From contig NZ_FYAS01000013.1 of assembly GCF_900185715.1 (NCBI RefSeq), forward strand, positions 62,001-126,000: DNA of 64,000 nucleotides, given 5' to 3'. This DNA comes from Allobosea sp. CS1GBMeth4. GTDB lineage: Bacteria > Pseudomonadota > Alphaproteobacteria > Rhizobiales > Beijerinckiaceae. Every line of letters starts with the position of its first letter. The first letter of the stretch is position 1. Below are positions 20,354 through 28,895 of the stretch, one piece after another. The notes beneath the pieces were generated by a model. It worked only from the letters and a program-made list of their open reading frames with translations, made no database searches and was not told the origin of the DNA. The translations under genes were made by a program, and so were the position numbers.

Positions 20354-21093
20354 CCCAGGTCCTCGAAGTCTCGAATCTCCACAAGGCCTTCGGCGGCATC
20401 AAGGCGGTGAACGGGGTCTCCTTCTCGGTCAACGAGGGCGAGATCCTCGGCATCATCGGCCCGAACGGCTGCGGCAAGTCGACCCTGTTCAACTGCATCC
20501 TCGGCCAGCTCGAGCCGAGCGAGGGCGCGGTCAAGCTCGACGGGCGCGACGTCACCAATATGCGTCCCTCCGAGCTCAACAAGCTCGGCGTCAGCCGCAC
20601 CTTCCAGCTGCTGCAGGTCTTTCCCGAGCTCTCGGTGCGCGAGAACCTGATCCTCGCCGGCCAGGAGCACGAGGGCACGATGCTCTCGCGCTTCTTCGGA
20701 GCCCGCGACGCCGGGCTGACGGCGAAGGCCGAGCAGATGATCGGCTTCTTCAAGCTCGGCCATCTCTCCGACGCCAAGGCGGGCGGCCTCTCCTATGGCC
20801 AGCAGAAGCTGCTCGACGCCGCCATGGCCTTCATGGCCGGGCCCCGCCTCGTCCTGCTCGACGAGCCGGCGGGCGGCGTCAACCTGACCATGCTGGGCGA
20901 TCTCAAGGAGCGCCTGCGCGCGATCAATGCCGAGCAGGGCGCGACCTTCGTCGTGATCGAACACAACATGGATTTCGTGATGTCGCTGTGCTCGCGCGTC
21001 ATCGTGCTCGCCGAGGGCAAGGTCCTGGCCGAAGGCACGCCGGCCGAGGTCCGCGCCAACCCGGCTGTCATCGAAGCCTATCTGGGGCACTAG
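20350..21093 (+). CDS. Branched-chain-type ABC transporter ATPase (LivG type)
   Basis: A 247-residue ABC ATPase. Walker A is GPNGCGKST (about 37-45), the Q-loop lies in RTFQLLQVFPELSVREN, the signature is the LivG-type LSYGQQKLLDAAMAF, Walker B is LVLLDEPAGGVN and the switch histidine is in VIEHNMDFV. It starts at ATG 20350 overlapping the LivM stop; the longer frame from 19786 is a read-through of another frame. Confidence 0.93.
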   Translation: MTQVLEVSNLHKAFGGIKAVNGVSFSVNEGEILGIIGPNGCGKSTLFNCILGQLEPSEGAVKLDGRDVTNMRPSELNKLGVSRTFQLLQVFPELSVRENLILAGQEHEGTMLSRFFGARDAGLTAKAEQMIGFFKLGHLSDAKAGGLSYGQQKLLDAAMAFMAGPRLVLLDEPAGGVNLTMLGDLKERLRAINAEQGATFVVIEHNMDFVMSLCSRVIVLAEGKVLAEGTPAEVRANPAVIEAYLGH

Positions 21094-21170
21094 CCGTCAT
21101 GCTCGGGCTCGACCGAGCATCTCCTGCCAGGGATTCTCGGGTCTGCGCTGCGCTCCGCCCGAGAATGACG
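21094..21170. repeat. Dispersed palindromic repeat (GTCATGCTCGGG family)
   Basis: CCGTCATGCTCGGGCTCGACCGAGCAT at the left (a short self-hairpin GCTCGG-GCTCGA-CCGAGC) and CCCGAGAATGACG at the right. It fills most of the 98-base gap between the two ATPase genes, again inside an operon. Confidence 0.75.
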
Positions 21171-21191
21171 CGAACGGGAACGGAGACGAGA

Positions 21192-21929
21192 ATGACCACC
21201 CCCATCCTCGAACTCGACGGCGTGGTCGGCGGCTACGGCGCCATGACCATCCTGAACGGCACGAGCTTCACGGTGCCGCGCGCCGCCATCACCACGGTGA
21301 TCGGACCGAACGGCGCGGGCAAATCGACCGTGTTCAAGGCGATCTTCGGCCTGATCAGGGTGCGCGAGGGCCGGATCGGGCTGGAGGGCCGGGAGATCAC
21401 CAACTGGACCCAGCGCAGGCTGCTCGAAGCCGGCATCTGCTATGTGCCGCAGGGCCGCAACATCTTCCCCGAGCTCTCGGTGCGCCACAATATCGAGCTC
21501 GGCGCGGTCGCTGCCGGCAGCCAGATCACCGATATGCCGAAGCGCATCGAGGCGGCGCTCGACCGCTTCCCGGCGCTGCGGGCGAAAGCGGACATGCAGG
21601 CCTCGACCCTGTCCGGCGGCCAGCAGAAGCAGCTCGAGATCGTGCGCGGATTGCTGCTCGACCCCAAGCTCGTGCTGATCGACGAGCCTTCGATCGGGCT
21701 CTCGCCGATGCTGGTGCAGGAGACCTTCGACATCCTGAAGGAGCTGCGCGCCAAGGGCGTCACCATCCTGATGGTCGAGCAGAACGCCCGCTCGGCGCTG
21801 GAGATTTCGGACGAGGGCCTGGTGCTGGAACTCGGCCGGACGCGCATGCAAGGCCCTGCCGCCGAGATCCTCGCCGATCCGCGCGTCGGGCAGCTCTTCC
21901 TCGGCGGAGCGATGACGGAGGCGGCGTGA
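21192..21929 (+). CDS. Branched-chain-type ABC transporter ATPase (LivF type)
   Basis: A 245-residue ABC ATPase. Walker A GPNGAGKST (about 36-44), LivF marker GICYVPQGRNIFPELSVRHNIELGA, signature LSGGQQKQLEIVRGLL, Walker B LVLIDEPSIGLSP, switch region MVEQNARSAL. It completes the importer that starts with the binding protein at 17105. ATG at 21192 has GGAGACGAGA upstream; the frame from 20988 runs antisense to no signal and back into livG. Confidence 0.93.
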   Translation: MTTPILELDGVVGGYGAMTILNGTSFTVPRAAITTVIGPNGAGKSTVFKAIFGLIRVREGRIGLEGREITNWTQRRLLEAGICYVPQGRNIFPELSVRHNIELGAVAAGSQITDMPKRIEAALDRFPALRAKADMQASTLSGGQQKQLEIVRGLLLDPKLVLIDEPSIGLSPMLVQETFDILKELRAKGVTILMVEQNARSALEISDEGLVLELGRTRMQGPAAEILADPRVGQLFLGGAMTEAA

Positions 21930-21941
21930 TGGCGCCTTGCG

Positions 21942-22032
21942 CGTCGTTGCGAGGAGCGAAGGCGACGAAGCAATCCAAGAGCCGCAGAGCTCAATATCCC
22001 GCTGGATTGCTTCGCTGCGCTCGCAATGACGG
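21942..22032. repeat. Dispersed palindromic repeat (CGTCATTGCGAG family), copy A
   Basis: CGTCGTTGCGAGGAGCGAAGG...GAAGCAATCCA at the left and TGGATTGCTTCGCTGCGCTCGCAATGACGG at the right: nested inverted arms of about 30 bases with mismatches. The same element in the opposite orientation occurs at 27646-27733. It lies between the LivF-type gene and the dehydratase gene. Confidence 0.85.
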
Positions 22033-22059
22033 ACCACGCGATCTGACCACGGAGCCCGC

Positions 22060-23955
22060 ATGAACCCGACCTCGATCGCCACCGTCTCGCTCTCCGGCGA
22101 CCTCGCCGACAAGCTGCGCGCCATCGCCGCCGCCGGGTTCGACGGGGTCGAGGTCTTCGAGAACGACTTCCTCACCTTCGACGGCGGTCCGCGCGATGTC
22201 GGCAGGATGATCGCCGATCTCGGCCTCGCCATCGTCGCCTTCCAGCCCTTCCGCGATTTCGAGGGCATGCCGGAGCCGCTGCGCGGGCGCACATTCGAGC
22301 GGGCCCGACGCAAGTTCGCGCTGATGAACGAGCTCGGCGCCGAGCTGATGCTGATCTGCTCCAACGTCTCGCCGCAATCGATCGGCGGGATCGACCGCGC
22401 CGCCCATGACCTCGCCGAACTGGGCGATCTCGCGGCGACGCACGGCGTTCGCGTCGGATTCGAGGCGCTGGCCTGGGGCCGTCATGTCAACGATTATCGC
22501 GACGCCTGGGAGATCGTGCGCCGGGCGAACCATCAGCGCATCGGGCTGATCCTCGATTCCTTCCACACGCTCGCGCGCCGTTCGCCGCTGGAGCCGATCG
22601 CCGCGATCCCCGGCGACCGGATCGAATTGGTCCAGCTCGCCGACGCGCCGCAGCTCGACATGGACGTGCTGAGCTGGAGCCGGCATTTCCGCAACTTCCC
22701 CGGCCAGGGCGACCTGCCCGTCGCCGACTTCCTCCGGGCCGTCGAGGCGACGGGCTATGCCGGCCCGCTTTCGCTCGAGATCTTCAACGACCAGTTCCGC
22801 GCCGGCTCGGCCAGGCGCGTTGCGGTCGACGGCCTGCGCTCGCTGATCCAGCTCGCCGACCAGACGGCCCGCCTCAGCGACCCCGCCAAGGCGGAGATGC
22901 CGGATCGTGCACCGCTGCTCGGCGTCGAGTTCATCGAATTCGCGCTCGACGAGGAGCCGGCGCATGAGCTGGCCGCCCTGTTCGGCGCGCTCGGCTTCCA
23001 CAAGAGCGGCGAGCATCGCAGCAAGACGGTAACGCGCTGGAGCCAGGGCGGCATCAACCTGATCGTCAACACCGAGAAGGACGGCTTCGCCCAGTCTCAT
23101 GCGATCATGCACGGGCCCGGCGTCTGCGCGCTGACGCTGCGCGTCGCCGATGTCGAGGCGACGATGGCGCGCGCCAGGGCGCTGAAGGTCACGACCTTCG
23201 AGCAGCCGGTCGGGCCGGGCGAGATGGAGATCCCGGCGATCCGCGGCGTCGGCGGCAGCCTGATCTACTTCACCGAGCCGCGCCCGGACGGCGCCCGGAG
23301 CTGGCACGACGACTTCATCGCCAGCGGCGCCGACGGCGGCGCCCCCGCCCTGCTCACCGGCGTCGACCACATCTCGCAGTCGATGGACTACGACGAGATG
23401 CTGTCCTGGCTGCTGTTCTACACCTCGCTCTTCGCGCTGGACCGCGTGCCGCAGCTCGCCATCGCAGACCCGGCCGGGCTGGTGCAGAGCCGGCCGCTGG
23501 TCAATGCCGACGGCACGGTTCGCATCATCCTCAACGGCTCGCAGGCGACGCGGACGCTGTCCTCGCGCTTCGTCTCCGAGCATTTCGGCTCCGGCGTGCA
23601 GCACATCGCCTTCACCTCGCCCGACATCTTCGCGGCCGTGACGGCGATGCGCGCCGCCGGGCTCGACTTCCTCGACATCCCCGCGAATTACTACGACGAT
23701 CTCGAAGCTCGCTACGGGCTGGAGCCGGCCTTCCTCGAGCGGCTGCGCGAGCACCACATCCTCTATGATCGCGACGGCGACGCCGAGTTCCTGCAGGTCT
23801 ACACCCACGTCTTCGCCCAGCGCTTCTTCTTCGAGATCGTCGAGCGGCGCGGCGGCTATGCCGGCTTCGGCGCGGTCAACGCGCCGGTACGGCTGGCGGC
23901 GCAGGCACGCGAGGCGCGGCCCGTGACGGTGCCGCGCCCGCTGCACGAGGATTAG
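22060..23955 (+). CDS. quiC: 3-Dehydroshikimate dehydratase, QuiC type (TIM barrel fused to HPPD-like domain)
   Basis: A 631-residue two-domain enzyme. Residues about 1-285 form a sugar-phosphate isomerase/epimerase-like TIM barrel (TSIATVSLSGDLADKLRAIAAAGFDGVEVFENDF ... HVNDYRDAWEIV ... LILDSFHTLAR ... PLSLEIFNDQFRAGS, with metal-ligand E, D/H, Q and E positions). Residues about 290-610 are a 4-hydroxyphenylpyruvate dioxygenase-like vicinal-oxygen-chelate region (GVDHISQSMDYDEMLSWLLFYTSLF; SGVQHIAFTSPDIFAAV; late LQVYTHVFAQRFFFEIVERRGGYAGFGAVN). This fusion is the QuiC form that dehydrates 3-dehydroshikimate to protocatechuate. Together with the dehydrogenase at 16163 it routes quinate/shikimate into the beta-ketoadipate pathway. 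The stop overlaps the convergent oxidoreductase gene by four bases. Confidence 0.9.
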   Translation: MNPTSIATVSLSGDLADKLRAIAAAGFDGVEVFENDFLTFDGGPRDVGRMIADLGLAIVAFQPFRDFEGMPEPLRGRTFERARRKFALMNELGAELMLICSNVSPQSIGGIDRAAHDLAELGDLAATHGVRVGFEALAWGRHVNDYRDAWEIVRRANHQRIGLILDSFHTLARRSPLEPIAAIPGDRIELVQLADAPQLDMDVLSWSRHFRNFPGQGDLPVADFLRAVEATGYAGPLSLEIFNDQFRAGSARRVAVDGLRSLIQLADQTARLSDPAKAEMPDRAPLLGVEFIEFALDEEPAHELAALFGALGFHKSGEHRSKTVTRWSQGGINLIVNTEKDGFAQSHAIMHGPGVCALTLRVADVEATMARARALKVTTFEQPVGPGEMEIPAIRGVGGSLIYFTEPRPDGARSWHDDFIASGADGGAPALLTGVDHISQSMDYDEMLSWLLFYTSLFALDRVPQLAIADPAGLVQSRPLVNADGTVRIILNGSQATRTLSSRFVSEHFGSGVQHIAFTSPDIFAAVTAMRAAGLDFLDIPANYYDDLEARYGLEPAFLERLREHHILYDRDGDAEFLQVYTHVFAQRFFFEIVERRGGYAGFGAVNAPVRLAAQAREARPVTVPRPLHED

Positions 23956-24941
23956 CTCGTCACCACGACCTTGCCGACGGCCCGGCCGCTCTCGACCAGT
24001 TCATGCGCCCGCGCCACCTCATCGAGCGGAAAGCGCGCAGCGATCTGGTGGGTGAGCCAGCCGTCGCGCAGGCCTGCGCTGATCGCGACCGCGGCCTCGT
24101 CATGCGCCGCCGCGTCCATGACGTAGACCAGCACGAAACGGATCGCCGCATCGAGCTGGAGCAGCGGCCAGAAGGGCAGCACGGGCTCCGCGACCGCATC
24201 GGACGAATAAGTCGCGATCACGCCGCGTGGCGCCAGGACCTGCATGGTCAGGGCGAGATTGGCGCCGAAGGCGACCTCGACGATACGGTCGACGCCGCGT
24301 TCCTTGCCGGTAAATGCGCGGATGCGCGCCGCAAGATCATCGGTCAGCCGGTTCAGCACGAGATCGGCACCCGCCGCCCTGGCGGAACGCGCCTGCTCCT
24401 CGCGGCTGACGGTCGCGATCACCCGCGCTCCGCCCTGCCGGGCGAACTGGATGGCGTAGCGGCCGACCGCACCGGCCCCGCCGGTGACGAGCACGACCTT
24501 CCCGGCGACCGGGCCATCGGCGAAGACGCAGCGATGCGCTGTCATCGCCGGGACGCCGAGGCAGGCGCCCTCCTCGAAGGAGATGCGGGCCGGCAGCGGC
24601 TGAACCTGCCGCGCCGGCAGCGCGACATACTCCGCAGCCGCGCCGAAGGGCCGGCCGAGCGAGGCCTCATAGAACCAGACGCGCTCGCCGAGGCGGCTCT
24701 CCAACTCGGGCGAGCCGGCGCCCACGACCTCGCCGGCGCCGTCCTGATGCGGGATGACGAGCGGGAACGGCATTTCGTCCCGGCCGAGCCAGCCCGCCCG
24801 CCCTTTCCAGTCCGACGGATTGACGCCGCTGGCGCGGACCCTGACCAGCAGTTCCCCCGGCCCGGCAACGGGGCGGGGCTGCTCGCCGACCTGCAGAACC
24901 TCGCTCGCCGGCCCCTTGCGCTGATACCAAGCTGCCTTCAC
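23952..24941 (-). CDS. NADPH:quinone reductase-like MDR oxidoreductase
   Basis: About 329 residues of a zinc-free medium-chain dehydrogenase/reductase: GVNPSDWKGRAGWLG near residue 50, PHQDGAGEVVGAG, and the Rossmann loop VTGGAGAVGRYAIQFARQGGARVIATV. It probably reduces quinones or enones with NADPH in the cytoplasm. The ATG at 24947 has AAGGAG only one base away, whereas the in-frame GTG at 24941 has it seven bases upstream, so the GTG is chosen. It is divergent from an HxlR regulator at 25030, an arrangement typical of quinone/aldehyde-stress responses. Confidence 0.85.
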   Translation of the reverse strand: MKAAWYQRKGPASEVLQVGEQPRPVAGPGELLVRVRASGVNPSDWKGRAGWLGRDEMPFPLVIPHQDGAGEVVGAGSPELESRLGERVWFYEASLGRPFGAAAEYVALPARQVQPLPARISFEEGACLGVPAMTAHRCVFADGPVAGKVVLVTGGAGAVGRYAIQFARQGGARVIATVSREEQARSARAAGADLVLNRLTDDLAARIRAFTGKERGVDRIVEVAFGANLALTMQVLAPRGVIATYSSDAVAEPVLPFWPLLQLDAAIRFVLVYVMDAAAHDEAAVAISAGLRDGWLTHQIAARFPLDEVARAHELVESGRAVGKVVVTS

Positions 24942-25001
24942 CGCCATGCTCCTTACTCTGTTGCGGAAGCAGGCAAGTGTCGTCATAGCTCATCGCAGAC
25001 A

Positions 25002-25026
25002 AGTACGCACAAAGAGAACATGTACT
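25002..25026. promoter_or_regulatory. Candidate HxlR operator in the divergent promoter
   Basis: AGTAC (25002-25006) and GTACT (25022-25026) are inverted around an A-rich 15-base spacer, directly between the oxidoreductase start and the HxlR start (ATG 25030). GTAC-containing inverted repeats in a divergent gap fit HxlR-family autoregulation, but the arms are short. Confidence 0.4.
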
Positions 25027-25029
25027 ATC

Positions 25030-25467
25030 ATGGATGTAAGTGTCTCCGAGCCTGCCCTCGCCCGCGGCACGAGACCGCGCCGTGAGCCGGCGGCCCGCAC
25101 GGGCTGCGGGGTCGAGGCGACCTTGTCGGTGATCGGCGGGGTCTGGAAGCCGGTGCTGCTGTTCCAGCTTCTGCGCGGCAAGCTGCGCTTCAACGCGCTG
25201 TGCCGGCTCACGCCACGCGCGACGCCGCGGATGATCACCTTGCAGTTGCGCGAGCTGGAAGCCGACGGCGTCGTGCGCCGGACCGTCTATCCGGAGGTGC
25301 CGCCCAAGGTGGAATACGAACTGACCGAGCTCGGGCAATCGCTGGAGCCGGTGCTGCTCGCCATGCGCGCCTGGGGCCAGGGCTTCCAGGCGCGCATGGA
25401 CGCTGCGGAGACCGAACCTCGGGGAGGACCGGCTCAGCCGCGCAGCATCTGCATCGGAGCGGGATAG
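25030..25467 (+). CDS. HxlR-family transcriptional regulator
   Basis: A 145-residue MarR-like winged-helix protein with the HxlR core at about 28-118: CGVEATLSVIGGVWKPVLLFQLLRGKLRFNALCRLTPRATPRMITLQLRELEADGVVRRTVYPEVPPKVEYELTELGQSL. The cysteine before VEATL is the one used for redox sensing in several HxlR members; whether it is used here is unknown. It is divergent from the quinone reductase-like gene and likely controls it. Its 3' end overlaps the convergent metallo-hydrolase gene by 34 bases. Confidence 0.9.
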   Translation: MDVSVSEPALARGTRPRREPAARTGCGVEATLSVIGGVWKPVLLFQLLRGKLRFNALCRLTPRATPRMITLQLRELEADGVVRRTVYPEVPPKVEYELTELGQSLEPVLLAMRAWGQGFQARMDAAETEPRGGPAQPRSICIGAG

Positions 25468-26420
25468 TAGCGGAAGCCGTCGCCGGCCTTGGCGAGGTTG
25501 CCGAAGCCCGGCCAGGCGAAGTGATAGGACATCACCGGCGTCTTCTGCTCGGCCAGCATGGTGAGCAGCCTGACTCGCGACTGGACCGACTGCTTGGGAT
25601 CGTAGTCATAGGCGAATTCGACGCGTGGATTCTCGGTCAGGAGCACCGGGTGATGCGTCAGGTCCCCGAGGAAGGCGAAGGATTTTCCGCCCGAGGAGAC
25701 GTTGAAGATGGTGTGTCCGGGACTGTGGCCCGGCGCCGAGATCGCCGTGATCCCCGGCAGGAATTCCTGCCCGTCCTTGAAGAAGACGATGCGGTCGCGC
25801 ACCGGCCTCAGATTGGCGCGGGCGTGCTCGCCGAAGGCCTTGAACGGGCCGCCCAGCCTGGCGTCGTCGAGCCAGTAATCATGATCGACCTGGCTGATAT
25901 AGATCTGCGCATTGGGGAAGTTCGGCTTGCCGTCCGCCGAGCAGATGCCGCCGGTGTGGTCGATATGGGCGTGGCTGCAGACGATCGCGTCGATCGCGGC
26001 CGGGTCGATGCCGGCCTCCTGCATGCTCTTCAGCAACCGGCCCGTGGTCGGCCCGAAGGCCTTGGAGAAGCCCATGCCGGTGTCGAACATCACCAGCCGG
26101 TCGCCGAAATTGACGATCGGCACGTTCTGCTCGAGCACGACATTGTCCTTGGGCAGGAAATTCGTCTCGAGCAGGCCGTAGACCTGCTCCTTCGGCAGCC
26201 CGAGGAAGCTCGAGCCGGGATCGCCGAGCGGCAGCGGCCCGTCGGAGACGACCGTGATCTCGGCCTGGCCCAGCATGAAGCGGTAGAAATAGGGCACCTG
26301 GCTGTTCGCGAGCGGGGCCTTGGCGGTGGCGCCGCGGGGCAAGGCCGCGCCGGCGGCGAGCGCTGCGGCCCCCGACAGGAAGCCGCGGCGGTTGAGGGAC
26401 GGGATCAGCAGATTCGACAT
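25434..26420 (-). CDS. Tat-exported metallo-beta-lactamase-fold hydrolase
   Basis: A 328-residue MBL-fold enzyme. The N-terminus has a twin-arginine signal (NRRGFLSGAAALAAGAALPRGATA). The zinc site motif is SHAHIDHTGG (HxHxDH, about 154-163), followed by a downstream HSPGHT histidine and LGDLTHHP aspartate/histidine ligands and a late SYHFAWPG histidine. This layout resembles AHL lactonase/phosphotriesterase-like and other periplasmic MBL hydrolases. GGAGGAC precedes ATG 26420. It is divergent from the LysR gene at 26624, which may control it. The substrate is not deducible. Confidence 0.87.
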   Translation of the reverse strand: MSNLLIPSLNRRGFLSGAAALAAGAALPRGATAKAPLANSQVPYFYRFMLGQAEITVVSDGPLPLGDPGSSFLGLPKEQVYGLLETNFLPKDNVVLEQNVPIVNFGDRLVMFDTGMGFSKAFGPTTGRLLKSMQEAGIDPAAIDAIVCSHAHIDHTGGICSADGKPNFPNAQIYISQVDHDYWLDDARLGGPFKAFGEHARANLRPVRDRIVFFKDGQEFLPGITAISAPGHSPGHTIFNVSSGGKSFAFLGDLTHHPVLLTENPRVEFAYDYDPKQSVQSRVRLLTMLAEQKTPVMSYHFAWPGFGNLAKAGDGFRYYPAPMQMLRG

Positions 26421-26544
26421 GGCGGTCCTCCGGGAGAAAGGGGGCGGCGTCGGGCGCCGTCTTCTTCGCGCGGGAGGCCTGCATTGCGTCAGGCCTTGCC
26501 GGAGGGGAAGGATGCACGCGGGCGGAGTGGACGGCCAATAAGGC

Positions 26545-26568
26545 TTCGCTCTAGTCTGCATAAGCGAA
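26545..26568. promoter_or_regulatory. Inverted repeat in the MBL hydrolase-LysR divergent gap
   Basis: TTCGCT (26545-26550) and AGCGAA (26563-26568) are inverted with a 12-base spacer, 56 bases before the LysR ATG. The position suits a LysR binding site serving both directions; the arms are short so this is tentative. Confidence 0.35.
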
Positions 26569-26623
26569 AGCTGCCGCTCCCGCGGGCGCAGGCGGCACAG
26601 GACACCGGGAGGATCGAGCGGCG

Positions 26624-27586
26624 ATGGATCTGCGCCAGTTGCGCTATTTCACGGCCATCGTCGAACAGGGCTCGTTCTCGAAGGCGGCGCTCAAGCTTCG
26701 CGTCGCGCAGCCGGCGCTGAGTCAGCATCTGCGCCATATGGAGGACGAGCTCGGCGTCGCCCTGCTGCACCGCGGCACGCGCGGCGTGCAGCCGACGGAG
26801 GCCGGCGAGCGGCTGCTCGCGAAAGCCCGCACCATTCTCGCCGAATTCGCCGAACTGCGCGACAGCGTGCGCGGCGAAGCGGCCGCGCCGGCCGGCGAGG
26901 TCCGCATCGGCCTGCCGGGCACGGTGAGCGAGCAATTCGGCGTGCCGCTGATCGAGGCGGCGCAGGACCGCTACCCGGATGTCCGTATCCGCATCGCGGA
27001 GGCGATGAGCGGCTTCGTGCTCGACTGGCTGCGCAAGGGCGAGGTCGACCTGGCTGTGATCTATTCGACCTCGGACCCGAAAGGGCTCGGCATCCACCAT
27101 GTGCTGACCGAGGAGCTCTGCCTGTTCGGGATTCCGGCGTTGACGGCGCTCACGACCCCGCCCGGCAAGGCGGTGACGCTCGGCGAGGCGGCCGGGCTCG
27201 ACCTGATCCTGCCCGGGCCGGGCCATGGCCTGCGCGACCAGATCGACGAGGCGGCAGCCGGCATCAACGCCACCGTCCACGCCGCGGTCGAGATCGAGTC
27301 CTATGCGCAGATCAAGCGCCTCGCCGAGCGCGGCCTCGGCTACGGCATCCTGCCGCGCATGGCGGTCAGGGCGCAGGAGAAGGCCGGCCTGTTCCGGACC
27401 TGGCCGATCGAGCAGCCTTTCCTCTATCGCAAAGTCTATCTCGCCTATTCGACCGAGCGGCCGATGACGGCGGCGGCGCGCGCCATCGGCCAGCTCTCCT
27501 GGGAGATCCTGCGCGGCCTCGTCACCGACGAGAGCTGGACCGCGACGCTCGGCGACGAGACCGATCCGCCGGCCTTATACGGCTGA
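26624..27586 (+). CDS. LysR-family transcriptional regulator (Nac/CynR-like)
   Basis: A 320-residue LysR protein. Helix-turn-helix at about 1-60 (MDLRQLRYFTAIVEQGSFSKAALKLRVAQPALSQHLRHMEDELGVALLHRGTRGVQPTEAG) and a substrate-binding domain from about 90 (GEVRIGLPGTVSEQFGVPLIEAA). The QPALSQ and RGVQPTEAG wording resembles the Nac/CynR branch. It faces the exported MBL hydrolase across a 203-base gap and is followed by a repeat and then a zinc alcohol dehydrogenase, either of which may be its target. Confidence 0.9.
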   Translation: MDLRQLRYFTAIVEQGSFSKAALKLRVAQPALSQHLRHMEDELGVALLHRGTRGVQPTEAGERLLAKARTILAEFAELRDSVRGEAAAPAGEVRIGLPGTVSEQFGVPLIEAAQDRYPDVRIRIAEAMSGFVLDWLRKGEVDLAVIYSTSDPKGLGIHHVLTEELCLFGIPALTALTTPPGKAVTLGEAAGLDLILPGPGHGLRDQIDEAAAGINATVHAAVEIESYAQIKRLAERGLGYGILPRMAVRAQEKAGLFRTWPIEQPFLYRKVYLAYSTERPMTAAARAIGQLSWEILRGLVTDESWTATLGDETDPPALYG

Positions 27587-27645
27587 TCAGGATTTCGTCT
27601 TTGACAGGCCTTCGCGCGAGTTCGAAGGTCGACGGAATGCCTCGT

Positions 27646-27733
27646 CGTCATTGCGAGCGCAGCGAAGCAATCCAGGGGCATAGGGCACCGTTCGCCCCTG
27701 GATTGCTTCGTCGCTTTGCTCCTCGCAATGACG
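27646..27733. repeat. Dispersed palindromic repeat (CGTCATTGCGAG family), copy B
   Basis: CGTCATTGCGAGCGCAGCGAAGCAATCCA at the left mirrored by TGGATTGCTTCGTC...CTCGCAATGACGG at the right. It is the same element as at 21942-22032 but inverted. It occupies the gap between the LysR gene and the alcohol dehydrogenase. Confidence 0.85.
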
Positions 27734-27770
27734 GCAAGGCCAAGCACCAACGAGCCGACGAGGATACGCC

Positions 27771-28895
27771 TTGAAGACCCGCGCCGCCGTCCTGCACGCC
27801 AGCCCCGTCGCCGCGCCCTATGCGCAGTCGAAACCGCTCCGGATCGAGGAGGTCGAGCTCGCCGCGCCGGCGATGGGCGAGGTGCTGGTCAAGGTTCGCG
27901 CCGCAGGCCTGTGCCATTCCGACCTGTCGGTGATCGACGGCAACCGGCCGCGCCCGGTGCCGATGGTGCTCGGCCATGAGGCAGCGGGCGAGGTCGAGGA
28001 GGTCGGCCCCGGCGTCACCGATCTCAGGAAGGGCGACCGGGTCGTCATGGTCTTCGTGCCGTCCTGCGGCCACTGCGCGCCGTGCAGCGAGGGGCGCCCT
28101 GCCCTGTGCGAGCCCGGCAACGCCGCCAACGGCGTCGGCGAGCTGGTGGCGGGCGGCCGCCGGCTCTCGCAGAACGGCAAGCCGGTGAACCACCATGTCG
28201 GCGTCTCCGCCTTCGCCGAGCACACGGTGATGTCGCGCCATTCGCTGGTGAAGATCGAGGCCGACATCCCGCACGAGATCGCGGCGCTGTTCGGCTGCGC
28301 CGTGCTGACCGGGGTCGGTGCGGCGGTGAACACCGCCAAGGTCCGAGCCGGCGAGACGGTCGCGGTCGTCGGCCTCGGCGGCGTCGGCCTCTCCGCCCTC
28401 CTCGGCGCCGTCGCCTGTGGTGCCGCGCGCGTCGTCGCCGTCGATCTGTCGGACGAGAAGCTCGGGATCGCTCGCGAGCTCGGCGCCACCGACGCCTTCA
28501 ACGCCGGCGCGCCCGACGTGGTCGAGGCGATCCGGGCGGCGACGAAGGGAGGCGTGGATCACGGCCTCGAAATGGCCGGCTCGGTCAAGGCGCTGGAGCT
28601 CGCCTATCAGATCACCCGGCGCGGCGGCACGACGACAACGGCCGGCCTCGCCAATCCGGCTCATATGATGTCGTTGGCGCCGGTCCGGCTCGTCGGCGAG
28701 GAGCGGACGCTGAAGGGCTCCTATGTCGGCTCCTGCATCCCGGTGCGCGACATTCCGCGCTTCATCGATCTCTATCAGCGCGGCCGCCTGCCGGTCGACA
28801 GGCTCTGGACCAGCTCGAGCCCGCTCGAGGGCATCAACGAGGGCTTCGACGCGCTGCACGAGGGCCGGACGATCCGGCACGTCATCCAGATGTGA
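27771..28895 (+). CDS. Zinc-dependent alcohol dehydrogenase (class III-like MDR)
   Basis: A 374-residue MDR enzyme with full zinc sites: catalytic GLCHSDL (about 45) and GHEAAGEVEEVGPGV (about 67), structural zinc cysteines in CGHCAPCSEGRPALC (about 98-112), and the Rossmann loop VGLGGVGLSALLGAVACGAARVVAVD. The D after the second strand (VAVD) indicates NAD. It starts with TTG at 27771, seven bases after AGGA. Its 3' end overlaps the convergent MFS gene by 14 bases. Substrate unknown; class III-like enzymes act on primary alcohols or hydroxymethyl adducts. Confidence 0.87.
   Translation: MKTRAAVLHASPVAAPYAQSKPLRIEEVELAAPAMGEVLVKVRAAGLCHSDLSVIDGNRPRPVPMVLGHEAAGEVEEVGPGVTDLRKGDRVVMVFVPSCGHCAPCSEGRPALCEPGNAANGVGELVAGGRRLSQNGKPVNHHVGVSAFAEHTVMSRHSLVKIEADIPHEIAALFGCAVLTGVGAAVNTAKVRAGETVAVVGLGGVGLSALLGAVACGAARVVAVDLSDEKLGIARELGATDAFNAGAPDVVEAIRAATKGGVDHGLEMAGSVKALELAYQITRRGGTTTTAGLANPAHMMSLAPVRLVGEERTLKGSYVGSCIPVRDIPRFIDLYQRGRLPVDRLWTSSSPLEGINEGFDALHEGRTIRHVIQM

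Noticed and set aside
21991-23946. 651-residue minus-strand frame opposite quiC
   Set aside because: Complementary to a gene with two well-recognised domains; no ribosome site and shadow-type composition.
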